In this document: one piece after another, positions 1 to 8,268 of the stretch
Layout: the number at the start of each line of letters is the position of its first letter
Numbering within the stretch: position 1 is the stretch's first letter
Assembly (NCBI GenBank): GCA_013376735.1
Contig: VINJ01000001.1
Location: 868,001-932,000, forward strand
DNA from: a bacterium Scap17
GTDB lineage: Bacteria > Pseudomonadota > Gammaproteobacteria > Pseudomonadales > Halomonadaceae
DNA length: 64,000 nt
Direction of reading: 5' to 3'
Translations under genes and position numbers: made by a program
The notes under the pieces: model-generated
What the model was told of the DNA's origin: nothing
The model's database searches: none
Seen by the model: the letters and a program-made list of their open reading frames with translations, nothing else

Positions 1-97
1 CCTTGACGTTTTCACCGCGCGAATTCTTGCCCGACCATTGCCAGGTCTCAATGCCCGCTTTTTTCTTGTCTTGCTTGGCAGTTCTGGGAGTTGCCAT
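1..97 (-). CDS. pilC: type IV pilus inner-membrane platform protein PilC, N-terminal fragment
   Basis: Only the first 32 codons lie in the window; the gene continues past base 1. The peptide starts MATPRTAK, followed by a Lys-rich stretch and then ETWQWSGKNSRGENVK. That is the usual opening of PilC/GspF proteins, where a short basic leader precedes an F/W-x-W-x-G segment ahead of the first cytoplasmic domain. PilC is the polytopic platform of the pilus assembly machine that couples the PilB motor to the pilin. It lies 176 bases downstream of pilB on the same strand, the standard pilB-pilC order, which supports the call. The identification rests on the start and on context only, because the diagnostic membrane domains are outside the window. 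Confidence 0.8.
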   Translation of the reverse strand, partial: MATPRTAKQDKKKAGIETWQWSGKNSRGENVK

Positions 98-273
98 GTC
101 AGTTATCGTTCCCTGATAAATGGGGAGCAGGCATTGAAGGTCGAGCCATGTTCAATGCCTGGGTCATCCTGTCCTCAATGTGCCTGATGACTGAACAAAA
201 GTCAGCTATCTGACGTATTGACCACTGTCAGCCGCCATGGATAACCGTGACATGCGTGGCCTGCAACAGTGAC

Positions 274-2010
274 TCAGTCCTTGGTGATGCGATTGACTTC
301 TTCCAGTGAGGTCATGCCCGACATCACCTTGCGCAAGCCGCTACGCCTCAGGTCTGAAAGCCCTTCCTTGCGGGCCTGGTCTGCCAGCTCGATGGCGGTG
401 CCCTCACGCATGATCAAGCGGCTCATTTCATCCGAGATCGGCATGACTTCATAGATGCCGACGCGCCCCTTGTAACCCAGGGTGCACTGACTGCAGCCGA
501 CGGGGCGGAAGATGGTCGCGGCCTCGAGTTCCGCTGTGCTGAAGCCATTGTCTTCATTGAAGCCCATCGAGGCCATCGCCTCGGGCGGAATCTCCGCGGG
601 CTGGCGGCAGTGGGTGCACAGGCGGCGAGCAAGGCGCTGAGCGATGATCAACGAGACGGAACTCGCGATGTTGAAGGGGGCAATTCCCATGTTGCTCAGA
701 CGTGTCAGCGTCTCGGGCGCTGAGTTGGTGTGCAAGGTAGAAAGTACCAGGTGACCGGTCTGTGCCGCCTTGACACCAATCTCGGCGGTTTCCTTGTCAC
801 GAATCTCCCCCACCATCACCACATCAGGGTCCTGGCGCAGGAAGGCGCGCAGGGCCGAGGCGAAATCCAGGCCGATCTTGGGCAACACGTTGACCTGGTT
901 GACGCCTTCCACCTTGAGCTCGACCGGGTCTTCCGCCGTCGAGATATTGCGCTCCGGGGTATTGAGGATATTCAAGCCGGTGTAGAGCGTCACGGTCTTG
1001 CCGCTACCGGTCGGGCCTGTGACCAGAATCATGCCCTGGGGCTGAGCCAGCGTCTTCTCGAACATGGCGCGCTGCTCGGGTTCGAAGCCCAGCGCTTCAA
1101 TGCCCATCTTGGCCGAGCTGGGATCAAGAATACGCAGCACGATCTTCTCGCCATACACGGTCGGCAGTGTATTGACACGGAAATCGATGGAGCGGGACTT
1201 GGACAGCCGCAGCTTGATCGCGCCGTCCTGTGGCAAACGGCGCTCGGAAATATCCATGCGTGACATGACTTTCAGGCGCGCCGAGATCCGGTTACGCATA
1301 TTGAAGGGCGGGCGAGTGTTCTCGATCAACATGCCATCGATACGAAAACGAATGCGGTAGGTGGATTCGTAGGGCTCGAAGTGGATATCCGATGCACCAC
1401 GCTTGATGGCATCCAGCAGTACCTTGTGAACGAAACGCACGACTGGCGCATCGTCACTGCTGGCCGTGATCGCCATATCCTGGCTATTGTCTTCCTCACC
1501 CTCGAAATCCAGCCCATCGAGCGCTTCGCCATCTTCACCAAGTATATCCATGGCGCTTTCTTCGCCGGCTTCCAGATACTGCTCCAATGCCGGCGCCAGC
1601 TGGTCGGCGGCGACCAGCACACTCTCGATCGACAGGCCGGTGGCAAATTGCAGCTCATCGAGATGTGTGAGGGTTGAGGGTGAGGGCACGCCGACGGTCA
1701 GTCGATGCTCACGGCGATAGAGTGGCAATACGCCCAGCTTGCGCAACACCTTCTCAGGCAGCTCATCAATGGCGGGCAGTGAATCGGTGCGAATGGCATC
1801 GAGATCCACATACGGCAGGCCGTATTCCCAGGCAGCCGCCAATGTCGCGTCACGTGCCGTCACCAGGCCGTGCGCGATGATATGCAGCAACAGGCTTTCC
1901 CCGGCCTCATTGGCTTCCTGTTCCGCCAGCTGCGCTGCCTGGGGGTCGAGCAGGCCAGAGTCGACCAGTCGGGCGGCAAATCCTTTTAGCGTGTGTTCTG
2001 ACTGGGGCAT
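274..2010 (-). CDS. pilB: type IV pilus assembly ATPase PilB
   Basis: This is a 578-residue hexameric traffic ATPase that powers pilus extension from the cytoplasmic face of the inner membrane. The N-terminal third is the MshEN/GspE-N type domain (about residues 20-150). The core carries the Walker A motif GPTGSGKT near residue 330, an Asp/His-box region, and the Walker B segment MVGEIRDKETAEIG followed by TGHLVLSTLHTN. Two CxxC pairs (CTHC and CSQC) form the zinc-binding C-terminal finger typical of PilB/GspE and absent from PilT retraction ATPases. The length is normal for the family. The start is backed by AGGAAGAG seven bases upstream. It is transcribed leftward into pilC and is divergent from pilA. 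GspE of a type II system is the main alternative, but the adjacent pilin gene and pilC argue for PilB. Confidence 0.96.
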   Translation of the reverse strand: MPQSEHTLKGFAARLVDSGLLDPQAAQLAEQEANEAGESLLLHIIAHGLVTARDATLAAAWEYGLPYVDLDAIRTDSLPAIDELPEKVLRKLGVLPLYRREHRLTVGVPSPSTLTHLDELQFATGLSIESVLVAADQLAPALEQYLEAGEESAMDILGEDGEALDGLDFEGEEDNSQDMAITASSDDAPVVRFVHKVLLDAIKRGASDIHFEPYESTYRIRFRIDGMLIENTRPPFNMRNRISARLKVMSRMDISERRLPQDGAIKLRLSKSRSIDFRVNTLPTVYGEKIVLRILDPSSAKMGIEALGFEPEQRAMFEKTLAQPQGMILVTGPTGSGKTVTLYTGLNILNTPERNISTAEDPVELKVEGVNQVNVLPKIGLDFASALRAFLRQDPDVVMVGEIRDKETAEIGVKAAQTGHLVLSTLHTNSAPETLTRLSNMGIAPFNIASSVSLIIAQRLARRLCTHCRQPAEIPPEAMASMGFNEDNGFSTAELEAATIFRPVGCSQCTLGYKGRVGIYEVMPISDEMSRLIMREGTAIELADQARKEGLSDLRRSGLRKVMSGMTSLEEVNRITKD

Positions 2011-2581
2011 GACACTCTTCCTGTTGCAGTGGCCGATGGGGCTACTCTAACGAATTCAAGCGTGAAGCAGGCGCTGATCTGCTGTACGAGAACACTGGTG
2101 CGGCAAGCCATCGTATGACAAACCTCATATTACCGAAGAGTGTAGCTGGATTGCCCTGCGCTAGGAATGGCGCATTCATGGCATGAGAAGGGGATAGAGT
2201 TGGTGGAGGGAGCTAGCCAAACGCTGATGGGGCGGGAGTAACGTTGAAGAGAGTCTGGATCTCGATCACAACGTTTTTGCGTTCGTTGCTTGCAATGTCA
2301 CTGAGTGTAATCTATTGTAACAACCAAGCAGCCGTCAGCGCCGCCAAGAAAGCGTCTTGCGACATGGCAATGGCACCTGAACTGTGGCTGTGGTATCACT
2401 CGTCCCGTCCGGTCGACACCCCGTGATATCAAGATGTTATGCTGATGAAGATGTTGTTGGGAATATTGGAAACAAACGCCCACACTGACATCTTTGAGTA
2501 ACATCCTGCTGGTCAGGGAAGGTAACCGGGGTTTCAGGACGTACGACCTGATCTCACTACGCAAATGCAAGGAGTCACAAC
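2011..2581. other. 571-base pilB-pilA divergent intergenic region
   Basis: This AT-richer spacer separates the divergent pilB and pilA starts. It must carry both promoters and a long pilA leader. I see no convincing open frame and no strong hairpin terminator. A good ribosome site, AAGGAG, sits at 2569-2574, seven bases before the pilA start. Regulatory content beyond the weak sigma54-like match listed separately is not resolvable by eye. Confidence 0.5.
2371..2386 (+). promoter_or_regulatory. weak sigma54-like promoter candidate for pilA
   Basis: TGGCACC at 2371-2377 is a perfect -24 element, and CTGTG at the correct distance is an imperfect -12 element (GT instead of GC). Many gammaproteobacterial pilA genes use RpoN with PilSR, so the position is plausible. 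It would leave a leader of nearly 200 bases, longer than usual, and the -12 mismatch is serious. Treat it as a candidate only. Confidence 0.25.
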
Positions 2582-3052
2582 ATGACACGCAAGCAACAAG
2601 CTGGTTTTACATTGATTGAGCTGATGATCGTTGTGGCGATTATCGGTATTCTGGCGGCCATCGCGATACCGCGTTATCAAGACTATGTGGCGCGCTCCCA
2701 AGCAACTAGTGCGTTAGCAAGTTTGCGTGGTGTACAGACTACTGCTGAAGAAGCGATTTTACGTGGCGAAACGCCAGCGTTGACTGATGAAGTTGCAGAG
2801 GGACAACTTGATATTGGTATTGCTTCAGATGAGCTCGATCTTGGCACCATCGCCTTGGCTGCTCCCGATGAAGGTGAAGCTGGTGAGTTTGAGCTCATAA
2901 TGACTTTTGATGGAGAAGTCAACCCACGTCTGTCGGTAGCCGGTGCAAACGAACTTGGGCTGTATCGTGACGAGACTGGTCGCTGGTCTTGTTCAGGTAG
3001 TATCCCAGCAGAATTTCTTCCGCAGAATTGCGCTGAGCCAGAAGTTGAGTGA
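2582..3052 (+). CDS. pilA: type IV major pilin precursor (PilA type)
   Basis: This is a 156-residue prepilin. The short leader MTRKQQAG ends in the prepilin peptidase site G|FTLIE, followed by the conserved hydrophobic helix ([17 protein letters not shown]) with Glu at mature position 5. This is the class IVa signature processed by PilD. Two cysteines near the C terminus (about residues 137 and 150) form the expected D-loop disulfide. The body is short and strongly acidic, as expected for a surface protein in a salty medium. Codon and base use are visibly AT-richer than in pilB and the following genes, which is common for fast-diversifying surface antigens. The gene is monocistronic, with a ribosome site AAGGAG and an immediate rho-independent terminator. 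It pairs with the divergent pilB-pilC genes. Confidence 0.95.
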   Translation: MTRKQQAGFTLIELMIVVAIIGILAAIAIPRYQDYVARSQATSALASLRGVQTTAEEAILRGETPALTDEVAEGQLDIGIASDELDLGTIALAAPDEGEAGEFELIMTFDGEVNPRLSVAGANELGLYRDETGRWSCSGSIPAEFLPQNCAEPEVE

Positions 3053-3060
3053 GAGCTTTA

Positions 3061-3088
3061 AAAAAACCGCCCTTTGGGGCGGTTTTTT
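3061..3088. terminator. bidirectional rho-independent terminator between pilA and the 100-residue gene
   Basis: A run of A, then ACCGCCC-tttg-GGGCGGT, then six T. The A-run on one side and T-run on the other let it terminate both pilA (rightward) and the convergent gene ending at 3096. Confidence 0.92.
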
Positions 3089-3095
3089 GTTGTAC

Positions 3096-3398
3096 TCAAT
3101 AAAGCGCTTCCTCTTCCTCTACCACATCCTTTAGCAGCTCCAGGAACAACTTGTCCGCATCGGAGTGCTCTTCGGGATCTTCCGGGATATGGATACTGGT
3201 CGTGTCAGAAATCTCGTTGGCGATGATGGCCAGCACTGCTTGCTCATTCTTTCCTTGTTCTGCCCCTTCCTTGAGGCGCGCTCGCGCCACGACCAGTGAC
3301 TGCTCGAGAATCTTCGGGTCTTGCAGCAGCTTGCGGATGAAACCTTTCAGCTCACTGATGATGCGTGTCTTGTGCATTTCGCCGGATGCGTTGCTCAT
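3096..3398 (-). CDS. small acidic protein of unknown function
   Basis: A 100-residue soluble protein with no signal peptide or membrane segment. The start at 3398 (MSNASGEMHK) is chosen because AAGGAG lies seven bases upstream; a longer frame exists but has no ribosome site. Residues 8-70 look all-helical and amphipathic. The second half is acidic (IPEDPEEHSDADK) and it ends VVEEEEALY. I do not recognise the family. It sits between the pilA terminator and a CDF transporter gene whose stop is 54 bases upstream of this start, so the two may share a transcript. No function is proposed. Coding status rests on frame length, ribosome site and a terminator placed right after the stop. Confidence 0.7.
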   Translation of the reverse strand: MSNASGEMHKTRIISELKGFIRKLLQDPKILEQSLVVARARLKEGAEQGKNEQAVLAIIANEISDTTSIHIPEDPEEHSDADKLFLELLKDVVEEEEALY

Positions 3399-3452
3399 GG
3401 CGTGCTCCTTGTCTGGTGGATGTCTGTCGTTGCCTGCAGTGTAACTCACACT

Positions 3453-4811
3453 TCAGTGCTGGTGGATATGGGATGTCACGCCAATCGATAGTCTGCCGAA
3501 CCATTCAAGACCCGCTGCGAGGCGTTCCATTTCGGCAATTGATGCGTTGCGCGTGTCGCTGTCGCGGTAACATTGCAGAGCATCTTTCACATCCTCTTTC
3601 ACGTCCTCTTTTGCAGCACCTTGCGTGACCTTCTCGGGCCTGCTTTCCAGGGCATCAGCGGGTAGCTCCAGCAGGATATCCACATGTGGGGTTGACGAGT
3701 CGGAGCCAGCAGATGTGGTGGCATGGTTGACGTAATGCAGGGTGAGGCCGCTGCGCACCTGCCAGAGAGGCGACTGCTGCCAGCATTCATCGAGTGCGGT
3801 GATGATGTCGTGGCGTAAAGGCAGGGGCTGCCGCCGCGTGGGCTGCGCCTGGCTGGGCTGGCCGAGATGCGAGTCGTCTTCAGGGTCGATGTGATAGATC
3901 ACGTCACTGAGCTGGGGGAATTCGGCCTTGAGGCGAGCCACGGCGTGGTGGCCGATGGCGTGGCCTTCCGAGACGCTGATACGTGGCGCGACCAGCAGGT
4001 GGACCTCCAGCACGATACGGCCGGCCAGCGTGCGGCTGCGTAGGTCATGTGCGCCACGTACCTCCGGCAGTGACAGCAGGCACTCACACATGGCGTGTTG
4101 CTGTTCGCGCGGCAGGGCGGTGTCGATCAGTTCGCGGGAGGCCTCCCAGGCCAATGAAGCGCCGATCTTGCCCACCATCACACCAACGACGACCGCCGCG
4201 ATGCCATCCAGCCAGCTGGCCCCCAGCTGGGTGCCGATCAGACCGATCAGCACCGCCACTGTGGAGAGCGCATCGCTGCGCGAGTGCCAGGCATTGGCCT
4301 CCAGCAGCCTGGAGTTCTGCTTGCGTGCGATCTTCAGCGTGGCGCGAAAGATACCTTCCTTGCCGAGCAGCGAGATGATCGCGATGCCGATACCCAGCGC
4401 ACCGGGTAGTGGGATGGTCAATGAGCCGAACATCAGCTCCCAGCTGCGCAAAATGCCTTCCCAGCCTATTGCGCCCGCCACGGCCAGCAGCAGACTGCCG
4501 AGCACCAGGGTGCCGAGCGTCTCGATGCGCTCATGCCCCCAGGGATGTGAGCGGTCCGGTGCCTGGCGGCCGTAATGAGTCGCCACCAACACGAAGGCAT
4601 CCGTCACCAGGTCTGACAGGGAATGGATGCCATCGGCGATCAGTGCCTGCGAGCCGACCAGCTTGCCGATCACGAGCTTGGCGACACCCAGCACGCCATC
4701 CAGCGCCGCGCCGATCAAGGTGATGCGCTGCGCTTCACGTTTGGCGCTTGCCGTGCTCGCAGACTCCGTGGATGACGATGGTGGCATGGAGGGTGGCACG
4801 GATGGTGGCAT
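3453..4811 (-). CDS. cation diffusion facilitator (CDF) family metal efflux transporter
   Basis: This 452-residue inner-membrane antiporter is expected to export Zn, Fe, Mn or a similar divalent ion in exchange for protons. The transmembrane half (about residues 25-230) contains the two metal-site motifs of the FieF/MMT branch: ADGIHSLSD in helix 2 and HSRSD in helix 5. A cytoplasmic CDF dimerisation domain follows (REQQHAMCECLLSLPEVRGAHDLR region) with the usual His-rich positions (HIDPED). Compared with E. coli FieF (about 300 residues) it has an extra Ser/Pro-rich N terminus and about 120 extra C-terminal residues ending HIHQH, which may add metal sensing. Metal specificity cannot be read from sequence here. 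No strong ribosome site is visible, so the exact start is uncertain; later in-frame starts in the Ser/Pro segment are possible. Confidence 0.9.
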   Translation of the reverse strand: MPPSVPPSMPPSSSTESASTASAKREAQRITLIGAALDGVLGVAKLVIGKLVGSQALIADGIHSLSDLVTDAFVLVATHYGRQAPDRSHPWGHERIETLGTLVLGSLLLAVAGAIGWEGILRSWELMFGSLTIPLPGALGIGIAIISLLGKEGIFRATLKIARKQNSRLLEANAWHSRSDALSTVAVLIGLIGTQLGASWLDGIAAVVVGVMVGKIGASLAWEASRELIDTALPREQQHAMCECLLSLPEVRGAHDLRSRTLAGRIVLEVHLLVAPRISVSEGHAIGHHAVARLKAEFPQLSDVIYHIDPEDDSHLGQPSQAQPTRRQPLPLRHDIITALDECWQQSPLWQVRSGLTLHYVNHATTSAGSDSSTPHVDILLELPADALESRPEKVTQGAAKEDVKEDVKDALQCYRDSDTRNASIAEMERLAAGLEWFGRLSIGVTSHIHQH

Positions 4812-4884
4812 GGCAAGGCTCGCTCAAAGGGGAGTCGGGTGCGGCATGAAGTCAGCGCTGACTCCTGTGTAGGCGGCTCAGGAG

Positions 4885-6444
4885 TCAGCGCACGCAGCTG
4901 TCTTCAGAGATCTCACCGCTGGGGCGCAGGCGCCGCGCGAGGCTGTCAACGCCGATATTGAGTATGGCGGTGAGTACCAGCAAGGCAAATGCCTGATCAA
5001 ACATCAGGTATTCGAAGCTCGAGTCGATATGGAAGCCCAGCGTTACCACCCCCAACATGCCGAGAATGGCCGTCTCGCGAATGATGGTCTCGGCGCGGTA
5101 GAGCAGCAATGCGAACATGCCGGGAGCGACACGCGGGTTGAGTTCATAGAGCCAGCATTCGAACTTGCCCTGCGGGCGACTGGGCGGCAGCTGAATCTGG
5201 TTGGCATGGCGAGCACACAGGAAGGCGATGATCGCGCCGTTGTGCAGCGCCAGCGCCAGCCAGGCGGGCAGCAGGGAAGGCCCCAGCAGCAACAGCAGGA
5301 TGAAGGCCAGAATCAGCTCCGGCGTGGTGCGCAGGAAGATCAGCAGGCCGTTGGTCGAGTGTTGCGAGAGGCGGTTGCCCACATGGCGACTGGCCAGCGG
5401 CCATAGCAGCATGGCGATCAGCAGACTGCCGGCGGTGCCCAGCAGGCCGAGCAGCAAGGTATTGCCGATGGCGGGCAGCAGATCGGGCAGGTGACTCGCC
5501 CACTGCAGCAGGCCTGTCGCAAACTCGCCCGAGATCAGTGACTCGAAGGATGCATTGACCAGCGGCGCCGGCCAGATGTCATGGCTGATGAAGCGCCACA
5601 ACAGGCTCGGGCTGACATCGGGCCATGGCCCCAGCCACCACAAGCTGACGATGGCCAGTACCGGCAATGCTCGACGATGCCCCCACCAGGGGAGCGTGGC
5701 GATCAGCAGATAGAAGATCCACAGCAGAGCGCCCGCCTCCGCGTAACGGCCCTCGCGAAAGGCGCTTTCCAGATAGAAACCCAGCGTGGGCAAGCCGACG
5801 AAACCCAGCAGAACACTGGCACGCAGTCCGCATTCGAAGCGATAGCGGGTGTAGCTGGCCATGCGCCGCCATGCCATCGGCAGTTCTGCATACACAAAGC
5901 GCATCGCGCGCGAGCTGGCCCAGGGCAGTGCCTTGAGTGGTGCCTGCGGCAGTTGTTCGAGAATTTCGGCATAGACCTTGGCGAAGGTCGCGGCATAGGG
6001 GATCGTGATCGCCGCCAGCGCCGTGGCGGCCGATAGCCCGAACACCTGCAGCAACAGCAGCGCCCAGAACAGCTCATGTACCGCGCGCAGCCCGGCACAG
6101 ATGCCCCGCAGCAGGCGTGAGCGCGAGTAGACCAATGCCAGTGGCAGCCCGATCAGCGCGCCCAGCAGGGTGCCCCATAGCGCGAAGGCAATGGTCAGGA
6201 TCAAAGCGTGCAGCGGGGATTCCAGCGCATCGGGAGCCGGCGACGCCAGACCCGCCAGCATGCGGCCCAACTCCTGCCAGGGATCTCGCGAGGTAATGGA
6301 GAGATCGGCGAAGGGCACCAGTACCAGCATGGCGATGACCAGACCACCACCGAGGCGCAACAGGCGCGCACCGTCACTGCGTGCCTGCCACCAGCGAGGA
6401 GGATGGCGCAGCTCTGCCGTCATGGTGGAGGGGTCAGCTGACAT
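4885..6444 (-). CDS. tandem-fused PhnE-like ABC transporter permease (putative selenate/oxyanion)
   Basis: A 519-residue inner-membrane permease consisting of two PhnE-type units in one chain. The first covers about residues 25-265 and the second about 290-510. Each has a set of hydrophobic helices and an EAA-like cytoplasmic loop; the repeated stretches GLRASVLLGFVGLPTLGFYL and ETAILGMLGVVTLGFHIDSS mark the two copies. PhnE is normally about 270 residues and acts as a homodimer, so this is a covalent heterodimer. It overlaps the ATPase gene by 11 bases and follows the binding-protein gene, so all three form one operon. From memory, this fused arrangement accompanies the putative selenate branch of the PhnD family, but the substrate is not demonstrated. 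Phosphite or phosphonate is the alternative. Confidence 0.85.
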   Translation of the reverse strand: MSADPSTMTAELRHPPRWWQARSDGARLLRLGGGLVIAMLVLVPFADLSITSRDPWQELGRMLAGLASPAPDALESPLHALILTIAFALWGTLLGALIGLPLALVYSRSRLLRGICAGLRAVHELFWALLLLQVFGLSAATALAAITIPYAATFAKVYAEILEQLPQAPLKALPWASSRAMRFVYAELPMAWRRMASYTRYRFECGLRASVLLGFVGLPTLGFYLESAFREGRYAEAGALLWIFYLLIATLPWWGHRRALPVLAIVSLWWLGPWPDVSPSLLWRFISHDIWPAPLVNASFESLISGEFATGLLQWASHLPDLLPAIGNTLLLGLLGTAGSLLIAMLLWPLASRHVGNRLSQHSTNGLLIFLRTTPELILAFILLLLLGPSLLPAWLALALHNGAIIAFLCARHANQIQLPPSRPQGKFECWLYELNPRVAPGMFALLLYRAETIIRETAILGMLGVVTLGFHIDSSFEYLMFDQAFALLVLTAILNIGVDSLARRLRPSGEISEDSCVR

Positions 6445-7162
6445 CGGATGACTCGCGGGTCGCCGCAGCGGGGTACAGGAAGTCCAGGTCGCCAGGCGTC
6501 AGTCCGTCGGTCGCGACATCCAGCAGCACGTGCCCCTGACCGTCAGCGTGCTTGCCTAGCCCGATCAGGCGCGTGAAGTGAGTGAGCGCCAACTCGCGCT
6601 GATGAAGCGCTACCACGCTGGTGGTGTGACGGGCGTGAATCAGCTGGATCAGCTGGCTGGCCTGATGCGGGTCCACGCTGGCGACGGGCTCGTCACCGAG
6701 GAACAGGTCATGGCCCTGATAGAGCGCACGTGCGATGGCGACACGCTGGCGCTGACCGCCGGAAAGCGCCTCGACGGAGCGCTCCATCAGGCCGGCGATA
6801 CCCAGCGGTTCGCACAGCGCGGCGATCGCCTGCCAATGCGCCGGTTTCGGGCGCAGCAGATTGAGCAGGTTGGTCAGCCGTGAGTGCTGGTCCAACCGGC
6901 CCATGAAGATGTTGTGGTAGACCGACAGTTGCGGCACCAGACCCTGGCGTTGAGGGCACCAGGCGGCGGCTATGTCGCGCTGTTGCAGCGCGGCGCGCAG
7001 GGCTTCCAGCAGCGTGGACTTGCCTGCGCCACTGGCACCGAGCAGGGCGATGCGCTCGCCCGGCAGGAGGCGAATATCCAGATCACGCAGGACCACCTCG
7101 GCGCCATGGCCGAGGTGGTCCTGCGAAAGGTGCAGCAATGGAGAGGGTGTTTCCTGGGGCAT
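6434..7162 (-). CDS. ABC transporter ATP-binding protein, PhnC-like
   Basis: A 242-residue cytoplasmic ATPase of the oxyanion importer. Canonical elements appear in order: Walker A GASGAGKST near residue 40, Q-loop CPQRQGL, signature LSGGQRQR, Walker B DLFLGDEP, D-loop SVDPH, and the switch histidine in VVALHQRE. The start at 7162 lies four bases after the binding-protein stop; an upstream in-frame start would overlap that gene by over 50 bases and is less likely. The 3' end overlaps the permease start by 11 bases, indicating translational coupling. The ATPase alone does not define the substrate. Confidence 0.9.
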   Translation of the reverse strand: MPQETPSPLLHLSQDHLGHGAEVVLRDLDIRLLPGERIALLGASGAGKSTLLEALRAALQQRDIAAAWCPQRQGLVPQLSVYHNIFMGRLDQHSRLTNLLNLLRPKPAHWQAIAALCEPLGIAGLMERSVEALSGGQRQRVAIARALYQGHDLFLGDEPVASVDPHQASQLIQLIHARHTTSVVALHQRELALTHFTRLIGLGKHADGQGHVLLDVATDGLTPGDLDFLYPAAATRESSDVS

Positions 7163-7166
7163 GAGC

Positions 7167-8048
7167 TCAGCGCAGCAGGCCGAGCTGTTCACCGACGGTC
7201 TTGATCGGCGCGTAGTCATCGTTGCTGGCCGGGATGAAACCGGAGCGCGGGAAACTCTCGAGCAGCTCCGGGTCCTTCATGTCCAGCAGGGCCGTGGTGA
7301 CATGGGCGGTGAAGTCCGCGCCGAAGTGGCTATCAGCATCGCCACGAATGGTCCACTGATAATCCGGGTAGGCCGGCGTCTGCCACAGCACCTGCACCTT
7401 GCTCGGGTCGACCTTGCCGTCCTTGACTGCCGCTTCCCACACCGCGAAGTTCACTGCGCCCACGTCATAGGTGCCGGCGGCGACCAGTGCGATGGTGCGT
7501 GAGTGGTCGCCGGAGAAACCGACGCGGCTGAACAGGGCGTCCGGCGCCTGCTGGAACTGCTCGCGCAGATAGTATTCCGGCATCAGGCGGCCTGAAGTGG
7601 AGGTCTTGGCGCCGAAGGTGAAGGAGTGGCCTTCGAGGGAGTCGGGCAGGGCGTCCAGCGGCTCGGCGGCATCGCCGGCCAGCTTGAGGTCGCGACGCGC
7701 GATGAAGTAGCTGCGGAAGGCGGCGTCTTCCACGCCCTGCGCGATGGCGACGGAGCCCGGCACCATCTGACGCGCCTGAACACCGGTCAGGCCGCCGAAC
7801 CAGGCCATCTGGATCTGGTCATTGCGAAAGGCGCTGACGGCGGCGCTGTAGGATTTGACCGGCACATACTCGACATCGACGCCCAGTTTCTCTTCCAGAT
7901 AGTCGGCGACCTTGTCGAAACGCTCGACCAGGCGTGACTCGTCTTCATCCGGAATCGCCGTGAACTTGAAGGTGTCGGCCTGAGCCAGACTCATGGTCAC
8001 GGGAAGGGCGGAAATCAGGGTCAGAGCAGCAGTGGCCAGCCAGCGCAT
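7167..8048 (-). CDS. PhnD-family periplasmic binding protein, putative selenate branch
   Basis: A 293-residue precursor with a Sec signal peptide (MRWLATAALTLISALP, cleavage after AQA). The mature protein has marks of the branch of the PhnD family annotated as putative selenate-binding: IPDEDESR near the mature start, AWFGGLTGVQAR, the ligand-loop FGAKTSTSGRLMPEY, QTPAYPDYQWTIRGD and SGFIPASNDDY. That assignment is from memory of the family and its association with selenium metabolism, not from a search. The start at 8048 is preferred because AGGA is eight bases upstream, giving a compact signal peptide; two ATG codons further upstream lack a ribosome site. It is first in the operon with ATPase and fused permease. 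Confidence 0.82.
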   Translation of the reverse strand: MRWLATAALTLISALPVTMSLAQADTFKFTAIPDEDESRLVERFDKVADYLEEKLGVDVEYVPVKSYSAAVSAFRNDQIQMAWFGGLTGVQARQMVPGSVAIAQGVEDAAFRSYFIARRDLKLAGDAAEPLDALPDSLEGHSFTFGAKTSTSGRLMPEYYLREQFQQAPDALFSRVGFSGDHSRTIALVAAGTYDVGAVNFAVWEAAVKDGKVDPSKVQVLWQTPAYPDYQWTIRGDADSHFGADFTAHVTTALLDMKDPELLESFPRSGFIPASNDDYAPIKTVGEQLGLLR

Positions 8049-8268
8049 GGGAAGCATCCTCAGCATTCACGACATGAGACATCATGCGGCGAGCACCGCA
8101 TGTCAGGGGGTATGGCGCGTATTGTTGTGTCTTGATCACGCGGGTGCAAGCCCCGCGCCATGCCTGAAGGATCGCTCAAGTGACGCTGAAGAGTCAGTAG
8201 CACGTTGAATGGTGGCGCAGGAAGCGCTCTTATGCCGTGGCTGGAGTTGATGAGCTGATGGCCAGTGC

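Noticed and set aside
2244-2426. Short open frame upstream of pilA
   Set aside because: No ribosome site or family similarity, and it overlaps the region expected to hold the pilA promoter.
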